DNA of 52,569 nucleotides from Candidatus Kapaibacterium sp. Its GTDB lineage: Bacteria; Bacteroidota; Ignavibacteria; Kapaibacteriales; Kapaibacteriaceae. The DNA is taken from contig VERF01000012.1 of NCBI GenBank assembly GCA_018882895.1, positions 1-52,569 of the forward strand, written 5' to 3'. Positions 35,637-44,500 of the stretch are shown piece by piece. The first letter of the stretch is position 1. Every line of letters starts with the position of its first letter. The position numbers and the translations under genes are program-made. A model generated the notes under the pieces. That model saw only the letters and a program-made list of their open reading frames with translations, was not told the DNA's origin and made no database searches.

Positions 35637-35795
35637 ATGAACACACCATACATCATCGTGATTGCCGGCCCCAACGGTGTTGGCAAGTCAACGTTCGCCA
35701 AATGGTACCTCAAGGGTCTACCGGACTGCGATATGATCGTCGATCCGGATGCGATTGCTCGTGAATTGACAGACGTACCGATTTGCGATCCGTAG
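35637..35795 (+). pseudogene. Truncated zeta-toxin/AAA kinase-like gene (N-terminal 52 residues)
   Basis: Starts with MNTPYIIVIAGPNGVGKST, a strong Walker A of the zeta-toxin/COG4185 kinase group, continues to IVDPDAIAREL and ends abruptly. The family is normally 180-200 residues, so about three quarters are missing. GAGG lies 5 bases before the ATG. A short unknown gene follows. Confidence 0.75.
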
Positions 35796-35845
35796 ATTCG
35801 ATCGGTCATTCCGCAATTTCGTCACCATTTACCAGGGAGCATGTC

Positions 35846-36157
35846 ATGAGTGGAGTCTCTATGATGGATTTGCCAAACTTCCCGAAGAAATCACCAGAGG
35901 ACGCGGTGGACTCGCTGAGAAATGACCTGCTTTCCGGAGACATTGAGAGGGCGCGTGTTGCAGCTGCCTTCGTACGTTCCAGTTATGACGTGCGCGATCA
36001 GTATCGGCGCAATGGGCTTTCGCTGGTCATTGGCATAGATGGCCAGATGCAGGAAGTCGACCCTGACTCGCCCCTTTTACCGGATCTGTCATCACTCGTA
36101 CCAATCGTAAAGAGGCTCTTCCCCTTACCTGCTGAAGAAGAACCACCAGGGATGTGA
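35846..36157 (+). CDS. Hypothetical protein, possible partner of the lost kinase
   Basis: 103 residues, acidic, no signal peptide or membrane helix; helical segment SPEDAVDSLRNDLLSGDIERARVAAAFVRSS. Not recognised. GGGAG lies 6 bases before the ATG. Its place directly after a truncated zeta-like kinase suggests it may be the antitoxin half of a broken pair; this is inference from position. A heptamer array begins 3 bases after its stop. Confidence 0.55.
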   Translation: MSGVSMMDLPNFPKKSPEDAVDSLRNDLLSGDIERARVAAAFVRSSYDVRDQYRRNGLSLVIGIDGQMQEVDPDSPLLPDLSSLVPIVKRLFPLPAEEEPPGM

Positions 36158-36160
36158 AGA

Positions 36161-36195
36161 GACGAGTGACGAGTGACAAGTGACGAGAGACGAGT
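36161..36195. repeat. Heptamer array, 5 units of GACGAGT type
   Basis: Five 7-bp units (GACGAGT, GACGAGT, GACAAGT, GACGAGA, GACGAGT), 35 bp in all, beginning 3 bases after the preceding stop. The reverse complement is the basis of the long array at 39968-40079. Confidence 0.9.
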
Positions 36196-36230
36196 AATTT
36201 TGTAATTCCGTAATTACGTAATCATTAATT
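36195..36230. repeat. Octamer-like repeats TAATTnnG
   Basis: TAAT recurs at 36195, 36203, 36211 and 36219 with an 8-base step (TAATTTTG, TAATTCCG, TAATTACG), ending 7 bases before the DUF1569 start. Shorter and less perfect than the heptamer arrays. Confidence 0.65.
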
Positions 36231-36237
36231 GCCTCCC

Positions 36238-36696
36238 ATGCCCCTTCCTGATATCTGGTCCGACGCCTGCGTAACCGAACTCCATCGGCGCATTGATTCA
36301 CTGACTCCATCAACGCAGCCCAAGTGGGGCACAATGAATGTGGCTCAAATGCTGGGGCATTGCTGCATGCCGTATGCACAAGCACTTGGGGACGACACCC
36401 AGAAGTCTGCGTGGTACATCCGATTGGTGCTACAACTCTTTTTCAAGAAGAGCATGACCAATGAGGTGCCGTATAAGCCAAGTATGCCCACCAACCCGGC
36501 CTTCATTATGCCGGCAGATAGCGAGTTCGAACCGAACCGCGATCGGTTGAAGGCTTACATCCGTCGCTTTGCCGATCAGGGTCGTGCCTCATTTGAAGGA
36601 CGCAATCAGCTTTCACTTGGGAAGCTCTCAGCCACCGAATGGAACAATCTGATGTATAAGCATCTAGATCACCACCTCAGACAGTTTGGGGAGTGA
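36238..36696 (+). CDS. DUF1569 (DinB-like) protein
   Basis: 152 residues. PKWGTMNVAQMLGHCCMPY with its His and the late MYKHLDHHLRQFGE match the DUF1569 branch of the DinB-like four-helix metalloprotein fold, whose His residues bind a metal. Function unknown. The ATG at 36238 is preferred to a TTG at 36229. It lies inside the outer pair of inverted heptamer arrays, and a separate AGGTTAC array starts 3 bases after its stop. Confidence 0.82.
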   Translation: MPLPDIWSDACVTELHRRIDSLTPSTQPKWGTMNVAQMLGHCCMPYAQALGDDTQKSAWYIRLVLQLFFKKSMTNEVPYKPSMPTNPAFIMPADSEFEPNRDRLKAYIRRFADQGRASFEGRNQLSLGKLSATEWNNLMYKHLDHHLRQFGE

Positions 36697-36699
36697 GAC

Positions 36700-36725
36700 A
36701 GGTTACAGGTTACAGGTTACAGGTG
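36700..36725. repeat. Heptamer array, 3 units of AGGTTAC
   Basis: Three perfect AGGTTAC units plus a partial one, beginning exactly 3 bases after the DUF1569 stop codon. I did not find an inverted partner array in the window. Confidence 0.85.
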
Positions 36726-36748
36726 TTTCCACGTAGCGGCGCGGCGAT

Positions 36749-36853
36749 GTAGGGGCGAGACGCAGTCTCGCCCGTAAGCCGATGGGGCGCATGGATTCCC
36801 GCTTTCGCGGGAATGACGGAAGCAAACAGGCGAGACATGCGTCTCGCCCCTAC
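36749..36853. repeat. Composite REP-like element with 15-bp inverted ends
   Basis: The ends GTAGGGGCGAGACGC (36749-36763) and GCGTCTCGCCCCTAC (36839-36853) are perfect inverted repeats. Inside are three hairpins: 36753-36773, 36795-36814 (ATTCCCGC/GCGGGAAT, a string common in intergenic repeats of many bacteria) and 36829-36848. A 105-bp non-coding element, probably a small non-autonomous repeat. Confidence 0.8.
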
Positions 36854-36867
36854 CGTTGTAATTGTCC

Positions 36868-36902
36868 AAAACCCAAAACCCAAAACCTAAAACCTAAAAC
36901 CC
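36868..36902. repeat. Heptamer array, 5 units of AAAACCC/AAAACCT, 3 bases from the gcvP stop
   Basis: Units are AAAACCC, AAAACCC, AAAACCT, AAAACCT, AAAACCC, 35 bp in all. The stop codon of gcvP (minus strand) starts 3 bases away. The inverted array of equal length lies 3 bases before the gcvP start. Confidence 0.9.
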
Positions 36903-36905
36903 GCC

Positions 36906-39764
36906 TCAGGCATATTCCTCAATCGACGGGCACGTGCAGATCAGCACGCGGTCTCCATGGGCGTTGTCGACGCGGCCGATGGATGGCCAGAACTTCCGGT
37001 CGCGCACCCAAGGGAGGGGGAAGGCCGCGGTCTGACGTGAGTACGCGTGCTCCCATGTGTCTGCCGTGACAACGAACATGGTGTGCGGTGCGTTCTTGAG
37101 CGGGTTGTCCTTGGCATCAATCGTGCCGGTGCAGACATTCTCAATTTCGGTACGGATCGACAGAAGCATCTCAATGAACCGGTCGAGCTCGGCCTTGCTT
37201 TCGCTCTCCGTCGGCTCGATCATGATGGTGCCGGCAACGGGGAAGCTGAGCGTTGGTGCGTGATATCCGTAGTCCATCATACGCTTGGCCACATCTTCGG
37301 CTTCGATGCCCCCTCGCTGCTTGAACTCACGCAGGTCCACGATCATCTCGTGAGCGCAGCGTCCGTTGGTGCCGGTGTAAAGGATCGAGTAGTGACCTTC
37401 GATGCGGCTCTTGATGTAGTTCGCATTCAGGATCGCGCGCTTGGTGGCGTTGGTAAGCCCCTCGGAGCCCATCATGCGGATGTATGCCCACGAGATGAGG
37501 AGGATCGATGCTGAGCCCCATGGAGCGGCCGATACCGGACCGACATTGCTCACGTCGATCGGGTTGATGACCGGATGCGATGGCAGGTAGGGGGCGAGCT
37601 CTGCTGTGCAGCAGATCGGACCCATTCCCGGACCGCCCCCTCCGTGAGGGATGCAGAACGTCTTGTGCAGGTTCAGGTGACACACGTCAGCGCCGATGGC
37701 ACGCGGAGATGTCAGCCCCACCTGTGCATTCATGTTCGCGCCGTCCATGTAAACGCGTCCACCATGCTCGTGTACGATGGCGCAGATGTCCTTGATGGCT
37801 TCTTCAAACACGCCGTGGGTTGACGGGTAGGTGACCATCAGGGCGGCAAGGTTTGCCGAGTGTGCTTCGGCCTGGGCCTTGAGGTCGGCCACGTCCACGT
37901 GACCGTGTGCATCGCTCTTGACCACGACAACCTTCATGCCGGCCATGACGGCTGAGGCGGGGTTGGTACCGTGAGCCGACGAAGGGATGAGCACCACGTT
38001 GCGGTGCTGCTCGCCCCGTGCATGATGGAAGCCACGAATGGCCAACAGTCCGGCATACTCACCCTGGGCTCCGGCATTGGGCTGAAGGGAGCAGGCGTCA
38101 AAGCCAGTGATCTCGTTCAGCCACGTGCTGAGCTCGGAGAAGATCCGCTGATAGCCTTGCGTCTGCGACGTTGGCGCAAACGGATGCACGCGGTTGAAGG
38201 CCGGCCACGTGATGGGGATCATCTCGGCTGTGGCATTGAGCTTCATCGTGCACGAGCCGAGGGAGATCATCGAATGCGTCAGTGACAGGTCCTTGTTCTC
38301 CAGACGCTTCATGTAACGAAGCATCTCGTGCTCAGTGTGGTAGCTGTTGAACACCGGATGCGTCAGGTACGTCGACGTGCGAACGAGCCCCGCCGGCAGA
38401 CCGCTCGGGGCGGTCGCAATCAGGTCGTGAACCGACGGAGCACTAGCCCCCTTGGCAGCGGCAAACACATTCAGCAGAGCCTGCACATCGGCAACCGTAG
38501 TTGTCTCGTCCAGCGAGACGCCAACGCACGTGCCGTTGGGGAAGTAGCGAAGATTGATGGCAAGGGGCTCGGCAGCGCCACGCACGGCCGCTTGATCGGC
38601 GTTGATGCAGAGCGTGTCGAAGAAGGCTTCCGGACAGAGCGTGTAGCCCATGGCCTTCACGCCGGCGGCCAGCGCCGATGTGAGCGTGTGCACGCGGTTG
38701 GCGATGCCACGCACGCCATCGGGTCCGTGATAGACGCCATACATGGCCGACACGTTGGCCAGCAAGGCCTGGGCGGTGCAGATGTTGGATGTTGCCTTAT
38801 CACGACGAATATGCTGCTCGCGGGTCTGCAGTGCCATGCGCAGAGCAAGGTTACCTTGGGCATCGACGCTGACGCCGATGATGCGTCCGGGCATGATGCG
38901 CTTATAGGCCTCACGCGTTGCCATGAAGGCTGCATGCGGTCCACCATATCCAAGCGGTACTCCAAATCGCTGCGCCGAACCAACGGCCACATCGGCTCCG
39001 AACTCACCCGGCGGGACCAGGTGCGTCAGCGCCAACAGGTCCGTACCAACGGTCACCAAAGCGCCCCCTGCATGAGCACGCTCGCAGAACTCTCGATAGT
39101 CGCGTACCTCTCCGTCTCCGGCAGGGTACTGCACGTAGGCGCCGAAGATCGACCCGTCGAACTGCGCCGACTTCCAATCTCCAACCACAATGTTGATGTT
39201 CAGCGGAAGCGCACGCGTGCGGATCACCTCGAGCGTCTGCGGAAAAACATTTGAATCAACGAAGAACGTTTCGGCATTCTTGGCCGCTCCAGTGCGAGCC
39301 GCATAGACCATGTGCATGGCCTCGGCAGCCGCCGTGGCCTCGTCCAGCAGAGATGCGCCGGCAATGTCCATCTTCGTCAGATCCGTGACGATCGTCTGGA
39401 AGTTCAGTAGACTCTCGAGTCGACCCTGAGCGATCTCGGCCTGGTACGGCGTGTATTGCGTGTACCATCCCGGATTCTCGATCAGGTTCCGCAGGATCAC
39501 CGGCGGCGTCACGGTGTCGTAATAGCCCATGCCGATGTACGACTTCGCCGGCGTGTTCATTGCGGCAATGCCCTGCAGCTCGGCAAGCATCTCGATCTCC
39601 GTCAACGGTGACGGTAGGTCAAGGGGCCTTTCAAGCCGGATCTTGGCCGGCACAGTCTGCTCAACAAGCTGGTCAATGCTCGACGCATCAACAGCCGCAA
39701 GCATGGCCTGAATGTCGGCGTGGGAAAGTCCGTGATGGCGGTGTTCGAAGATGTCAGAATGCAT
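36906..39764 (-). CDS. gcvP: Glycine dehydrogenase (decarboxylating), P protein, single chain
   Basis: 952 residues, the full-length homodimeric form rather than the split GcvPA/GcvPB pair. The PLP-binding Lys lies in [21 protein letters not shown]; the N-terminal half has the typical [36 protein letters not shown]. It decarboxylates glycine and passes the aminomethyl group to lipoyl-GcvH. No gcvH or gcvT is in the window. There is no Shine-Dalgarno sequence: the 35 bases before the 3-base spacer are a heptamer array. The whole coding region is framed by inverted arrays. Confidence 0.96.
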   Translation of the reverse strand: MHSDIFEHRHHGLSHADIQAMLAAVDASSIDQLVEQTVPAKIRLERPLDLPSPLTEIEMLAELQGIAAMNTPAKSYIGMGYYDTVTPPVILRNLIENPGWYTQYTPYQAEIAQGRLESLLNFQTIVTDLTKMDIAGASLLDEATAAAEAMHMVYAARTGAAKNAETFFVDSNVFPQTLEVIRTRALPLNINIVVGDWKSAQFDGSIFGAYVQYPAGDGEVRDYREFCERAHAGGALVTVGTDLLALTHLVPPGEFGADVAVGSAQRFGVPLGYGGPHAAFMATREAYKRIMPGRIIGVSVDAQGNLALRMALQTREQHIRRDKATSNICTAQALLANVSAMYGVYHGPDGVRGIANRVHTLTSALAAGVKAMGYTLCPEAFFDTLCINADQAAVRGAAEPLAINLRYFPNGTCVGVSLDETTTVADVQALLNVFAAAKGASAPSVHDLIATAPSGLPAGLVRTSTYLTHPVFNSYHTEHEMLRYMKRLENKDLSLTHSMISLGSCTMKLNATAEMIPITWPAFNRVHPFAPTSQTQGYQRIFSELSTWLNEITGFDACSLQPNAGAQGEYAGLLAIRGFHHARGEQHRNVVLIPSSAHGTNPASAVMAGMKVVVVKSDAHGHVDVADLKAQAEAHSANLAALMVTYPSTHGVFEEAIKDICAIVHEHGGRVYMDGANMNAQVGLTSPRAIGADVCHLNLHKTFCIPHGGGGPGMGPICCTAELAPYLPSHPVINPIDVSNVGPVSAAPWGSASILLISWAYIRMMGSEGLTNATKRAILNANYIKSRIEGHYSILYTGTNGRCAHEMIVDLREFKQRGGIEAEDVAKRMMDYGYHAPTLSFPVAGTIMIEPTESESKAELDRFIEMLLSIRTEIENVCTGTIDAKDNPLKNAPHTMFVVTADTWEHAYSRQTAAFPLPWVRDRKFWPSIGRVDNAHGDRVLICTCPSIEEYA

Positions 39765-39767
39765 GTC

Positions 39768-39802
39768 GGGTTTTGGGTTTTAGGTGCTGGGTTTTGGGTT
39801 GA
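39768..39802. repeat. Heptamer array, 5 units of GGGTTTT type, 3 bases from the gcvP start
   Basis: Units are GGGTTTT, GGGTTTT, AGGTGCT, GGGTTTT, GGGTTGA. It is the inverted counterpart of 36868-36902 and has the same length. On the G-rich strand four GGG runs could form a quadruplex. Confidence 0.88.
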
Positions 39803-39805
39803 AAA

Positions 39806-39863
39806 CGTCGTCCTGGCGCAAGCGGGGACCGATTCCGTCGTCCTGGCGCAAGCGGGGACCGAT
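39806..39863. repeat. Two 28-bp direct repeats
   Basis: Two identical 28-bp copies, starting at 39806 and 39836 (30-base step), share the core CCTGGCGCAAGCGGGGACC. No open frame. It looks like an intergenic dispersed repeat doubled in tandem. Confidence 0.85.
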
Positions 39864-39923
39864 CGTCAACATTTTCGCGCATGGATTCCCGCTACGGAGT
39901 GACTTCACTTGTCACTCGTCACT

Positions 39924-39952
39924 CGTTCCCCGGGCCAAGGCCCGGGGCTATT
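39924..39952. repeat. REP-like palindrome, copy 2 (inverted)
   Basis: Exact reverse complement of 35564-35592. It sits inside the GTCACTC heptamer tract, splitting a short part (39907-39923) from the long array (39968-40079), so it probably inserted after the tract formed. Confidence 0.85.
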
Positions 39953-39967
39953 AAGGACGATCCGTCT

Positions 39968-40079
39968 CTCGTCTCTGGTCTCTCGTCACTCGTCACTCGT
40001 CACTTGTCACTTGTCACTCGTCACTCGTCACTTGTCACTCGTCACTCGTCACTTGTCACTCGTCACTCGTCACTCGTCA
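39968..40079. repeat. Heptamer array, 16 units of CTCGTCA type
   Basis: Sixteen uninterrupted 7-bp units, mostly CTCGTCA with CTTGTCA, CTCGTCT and CTGGTCT variants. The last unit supplies the stop codon of the heavy-metal-binding protein gene (40077-40079), and a partial unit reaches into its last two codons. Same family, inverted, as 36161-36195. Confidence 0.92.
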
Positions 40080-40412
40080 CTCGTGCGTCTTGTCGCGATA
40101 CCGGCAGCAGTCGGGGAGCTTGCTGTAGGCTTCGTCGTTGCCTTTGACGTTTTCGACGTCGTAGCCGGCATCGGCAATGACCTTCTTGATCGCTTCGGGT
40201 TTGGTCTTTGCGTCATCATAGACGGCGGTAAAGACCTTGGTCTTCTTGTCCCATGCTGCGTCCTTGACGCCGTCGATCGACTCTGCGGCTTTGACGATGC
40301 GCTTCTTGCAGGAGCCGCAGTTGCCGGAGACGTTCAGCGTGACCTTTTGCTCGGCAGCGAAGGCAAGAGCAGGGAGGATGAGCAGGGAAAGAACAAGCGT
40401 GCTGAAACGCAT
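40077..40412 (-). CDS. Secreted heavy-metal-associated (HMA) domain protein
   Basis: 111 residues: signal peptide (STLVLSLLILPALAFAA), then an HMA fold with the metal-binding GNCGSCKKRI (CxxC) and the usual VKDAAWDKKTKVFTAVYDD and IKKVIADAGYDVENVK elements. Probably a periplasmic Cu(I) or Hg(II) binding protein like MerP or a CopZ exported to the periplasm. A -7 box TATATTTG lies about 57 bases upstream. The C-terminus (CCRYRDKTHE) adds two Cys, and its last codons are made of heptamer repeat, so the end may be altered. Confidence 0.87.
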   Translation of the reverse strand: MRFSTLVLSLLILPALAFAAEQKVTLNVSGNCGSCKKRIVKAAESIDGVKDAAWDKKTKVFTAVYDDAKTKPEAIKKVIADAGYDVENVKGNDEAYSKLPDCCRYRDKTHE

Positions 40413-40468
40413 ATGTACCTCGTGTGATTTTTGGTGAACCGAAAGGGCCAATGGTGACGATTCGGGCG

Positions 40469-40476
40469 CAAATATA
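40469..40476 (-). promoter_or_regulatory. -7 box (TATATTTG) for the HMA gene
   Basis: A perfect TAnnTTTG box on the minus strand, placing transcription start about 50 bases before the HMA start codon. Confidence 0.45.
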
Positions 40477-40479
40477 GCG

Positions 40480-40495
40480 TCGGCAAAATTGCCGA
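40480..40495. promoter_or_regulatory. Dyad operator candidate between HMA gene and RND operon
   Basis: TCGGCAA and TTGCCGA are perfect 7-bp inverted arms separated by two bases, ending 10 bases before the RND adaptor start and just upstream of the HMA -7 box. It could coordinate both divergent units. No regulator gene is near. Confidence 0.45.
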
Positions 40496-40505
40496 AGTTT
40501 GCACA

Positions 40506-41585
40506 ATGACTACCCGACGCATTGCCATTCTCATCGTCCTTGTGGTCTTGGCGACCCTGGGCGTTTACCGCTGGCGCACCACACAAGGCGCGGCCGAACC
40601 GGGAAGTTCCCGGCCGGCCCCCGGCAGCGGTCCGGGCGGGCCTCTGCAAGCCCCCTCCGTGCAGGCCATTGTGCTGGACCAAAGCGAATTCACCGACGAG
40701 GTGGCGCTCACCGGTCAGGTCGTGGCCGACCAGTCGGTGGAGGTGCGGCCGGAGATCAATGGCCGAATTGCCGCGATCTCGTTTCGGGAGGGGGCTGACG
40801 TGCGTGCCGGACAGGTTCTGGCCACGCTGGTGGCCGATGATCTGGTGGCTCGGCGTCAGAAGCTCGAGCAGCAGCGCCAATTGGAGGTCAGGCGCGTCGA
40901 CAGGTTGCGATCACTCAAGGCCCTCAATGGCGTGTCGGCCGAGGAACTCGAGACCGCCGAAACTCAGGCCGCCATCAGGGTGGCCGAGATCGCCGAAGTC
41001 GATGCGCAGATCGCGCGCACGCAGATCCGCGCCCCGTTTGCCGGGCGTGTGGGCTTGCGCGCGTTGAGCCTCGGCGCGGTGGTCGGACCGAATTCGTTGC
41101 TCACAACACTCACCTCCGTCGGCACACTCAACATCGACGTGGCCCTTCCAGAACGATACGTGGGCACCGTCTCTGTAGGCAGCACGCTGAACTTGCGCCT
41201 GCGTGGCGCCGATACGTCGCGGCGAACCGCCTCGGTGGTAGCCATTGAGCCCCTTCTCGATGAGAGATCGCGCACGCAACGCATCAGGGCCCGACTCAGC
41301 TCTGCCACGGGGCTTGCCAGCGGCATGTTCGCCGATGTGCTGCTAAGGCGCGAAACGATCCGCAATGCCATTATGGTGCCATCCGAAGCGGTGGTGCAGG
41401 ACATGAACGGCGCCACGGTGTTCCGCCTGCGCTCCGGCCGCGCCGAAGCGGTGCTGGTTGGCATCGGAGCGCGCACGATGACGCAGGTGCAGGTGACCTC
41501 GGGTCTGGCCGCCGGAGATACGATCATTACCAGCGGCATTTTGTTCGTCAAACCCGGCAAGCCGGTCAAGGCCACGGTGCAATGA
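40506..41585 (+). CDS. RND efflux periplasmic adaptor subunit
   Basis: 359 residues: N-terminal anchor (IAILIVLVVLATLGVYRW), Pro/Gly-rich linker, lipoyl half-motifs (VRPEINGRIAAISFREGADVRAGQVLATL), a coiled coil, a TQIRAPFAGRVGLRALSLGAVV return and a barrel. It fits the AcrA/MexA-type adaptors for HAE1 pumps, linking the RND pump to the outer-membrane duct. Stop overlaps the pump start by 4 bp. Confidence 0.93.
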   Translation: MTTRRIAILIVLVVLATLGVYRWRTTQGAAEPGSSRPAPGSGPGGPLQAPSVQAIVLDQSEFTDEVALTGQVVADQSVEVRPEINGRIAAISFREGADVRAGQVLATLVADDLVARRQKLEQQRQLEVRRVDRLRSLKALNGVSAEELETAETQAAIRVAEIAEVDAQIARTQIRAPFAGRVGLRALSLGAVVGPNSLLTTLTSVGTLNIDVALPERYVGTVSVGSTLNLRLRGADTSRRTASVVAIEPLLDERSRTQRIRARLSSATGLASGMFADVLLRRETIRNAIMVPSEAVVQDMNGATVFRLRSGRAEAVLVGIGARTMTQVQVTSGLAAGDTIITSGILFVKPGKPVKATVQ

Positions 41586-44500
41586 ACATCAGCGTCCTGT
41601 CAATTCGACGTCCGGTGACGGCCATCGTCATCAGCATCCTTCTGGTGGTCATGGGGCTGGTGGGGGCATCGTTCCTTGGTATCCGTCAGTTCCCGAATGT
41701 CGATCCGCCCAACATCACCGTTACGACCACCTACACGGGCGCCAATGCTGATGTGGTGGAGTCACAGATCACCGAGCCCCTTGAAGAGTCGATCAACGGG
41801 ATCGACGGGATTCGCTCGCTTACTTCGACCAGTGCCGATGGACGTTCTACCATCACGGTGGAGTTTGAACTTGAGCGAGATCTCGAGCAGGCCGCCAACG
41901 ACGTGCGCGACCGCGTCGAGCGCTCCAAACGGCAGCTGCCGGCCGACGTCGATCCGCCCGTGGTGTCAAAGGCCGAATCGAATAGCAATAATGTGGTGGT
42001 GATGACCGTGCAGGGACGCGATCGTTCGCTGCCCGACCTAAGCGCGTATGCCGCCAACGTGTTGAAGGAACGCCTGCAGACGATCACCGGTGTGGGATCG
42101 ATCACCATCTGGGGTGAGCGCAAGTATGCCATGCGCATCGTGATGGATCCCAAGCGACTGGTTGCCTACGGCCTGACGCCGAATGACGTGCGCCAGGTGC
42201 TGGCGCGCGAGAACGTGGAACTCCCGGCCGGACGTCTTGAGGGCGCCTCCATGGAACTGTCGCTGCGCACACTTGGACGTCTTTCGACGCCTGAGGACTT
42301 CACAGCTCTGATTCTGCGAGATGATAACGGTGGCGTGGTGCGCCTCGGTGATGTGGCCCGCGTGTACCTTGGCGCCGAGAACGAGCGCACGGTGCTTAAG
42401 CGTGACGGAGTGCCGATGGTGGCTCTGGCCATTTCGCCGCAACCTGGTGCCAATCAGATCGAGATCGCCAATGAATTCTACCGCCGCTATAACGTCCTGC
42501 TGGCCTCGGCCCCCAAGGGCATCGAACTGAAGATCGCCTTTGACAATACGCGATTCATTCGCGGTGCCATCAGCGAAGTGCAAGAGACGCTTGTCATCGC
42601 CTTTGCCCTGGTGGTGCTGATCATCTTCCTCTTCCTGCGCTCCTGGCGAGCCACGATCATCCCCGTTGTGGCCATTCCGGTATCGCTCATAGCCTCGTTC
42701 TTCTTTGTGTGGCTTGCAGGGTTCTCCATCAATCTGCTCACACTCCTTGGTGTGGTTCTGGCCACGGGCCTGGTGGTGGACGATGCCATTGTGATGATGG
42801 AGAATATCTACAAGCGTATCGAAGGGGGAGAAGATCCCGGTTCGGCCGGTGAGAAGGGGGCAAGCGAGATCACATTCGCCATCATCTCCACTACCATCAC
42901 GCTGGCGCTGGTGTTTCTGCCGGTGATCTTTCTGCAGGGCATTACCGGACGTCTCTTCCGGGAGTTTGGACTGGTGGTGGCCTCATCGGTGCTGATATCG
43001 GCGCTCGTCTCGCTCACACTTACGCCCATGATGAGTACGGCCATCCTGCGCCGCACCGAAAATGAGGGTCTGCTGCACCGACTCACCGAACCGTTCTTTG
43101 TCTGGCTCACATCGGCCTACGAGCGCTCGGTGGCCTCAATCGTGCGTCGCCCCCTGCGTGCCGTCATCATCATGGCGCTTGCCGTGGCCACCTTGTTCGG
43201 TGTTGGCAGTCAGCTCAAGAATGAACTTGCGCCCCTAGAGGACAGATCGGTGATGTCGATGAATATCACCGGACCCGAGGGGACGACCTATGACAGAATG
43301 AATGTGATCATCGACACGCTCCGGCAGCGCATCGAGCGGGCCGTGCCGGAGCGCAGGTTCGTGCTCACCGTCACCTCGCCGTTCTTCCTCTCCGGAGGTA
43401 GCAACGCCGGCTTTGTGCGGCTGATCCTGGTCGACCCCGAAGAGCGCAAACGCTCGCAGATGGCCATTGCCGGAATGCTCACCAAGATGATGCGCGATGC
43501 TACCGAAGCCCGCACGGTGGTCATACAGGAGCAGACGATCTCTACCGGACAGCGTGCCGGACTCCCCGTGCAGGTGGTGGTGATGGCACCGGACATTGAG
43601 GCACTGCGTCAGGTGCTGCCCAACGTGCTCGACGAGGCACAGAAGGAGGGGGCGTTCAGCGTGGTGGATGTGAATCTGAAGTTCACCAAGCCGGAGGTTG
43701 ATGTTACCGTCGACAGGGCCAAGGCGCGTGCCCTTGGCGTGAGCGTAACGGACGTGGCCTCAACCATTCAAGCCGGCTTCTCGGGTCAGCGCTATGGCTA
43801 TATCGTCCGCGACGGAAAGCAGTACCAAGTGATCGGCGAGCTGGAGCGTCTGTCGCGCGCCACACCCGACGCGGTGCGGGAGGTGACGGTGCGTTCCTCC
43901 ACAGGGGCGATGATACCGCTGGTAGATCTGGTCACCCTGCAAGAACGTAGCGTGCCGCCGCAGCTCTATCGATACAACCGCTCGGTGAGTGCTACCATCA
44001 GCGCCGGCCTGTCTCCCGGGTCGACCATTGCAGACGGCATCACGGCCATGGAGCGTGTGGCCGGCAAGACGTTGGATGGACGCTTCACCACGGCGCTGAC
44101 GGGCGCTTCGAGAGATTACGCCGAGAGTTCCTCATCCTTGCTCTTTGCCTTTGTGCTGGCTCTGGCCCTTGTGTACCTGGTGCTGGCGGCACAGTTCGAA
44201 AGCTGGATCGACCCGCTCACAATCATGCTTACCGTGCCCCTTGCATTGTCCGGCGCGGTGATCTCTCTGTGGATCACGGGCGACACGCTGAACATCTTCT
44301 CACAGATCGGTAGCATCGTCCTGATCGGCCTTGTTACCAAGAACGGCATCCTCATCGTGGAGTTTGCCAATCAGCGGTTTGAGCAGGGGGCTGACTATGC
44401 GCAGGCTGCGCTGGAGGCGGCATCGCTGCGTTTCCGGCCGATCCTGATGACGTCGCTGGCCACCATCCTGGGCTCGGTGCCGATCGCCTTCTCCCTCGGT

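Noticed and set aside
38328-39254. Plus-strand 308-codon open frame
   Set aside because: Antisense to gcvP, which is complete with its active-site Lys.
39768-39802. Telomere-like sequence or linear replicon end
   Set aside because: GGGTTTT resembles some eukaryotic telomere words, but it is internal, only five units long, and pairs with an inverted array at gcvP.
39907-40084. CRISPR array
   Set aside because: Units are 7 bp and run head to tail without unique spacers; no cas genes are near.
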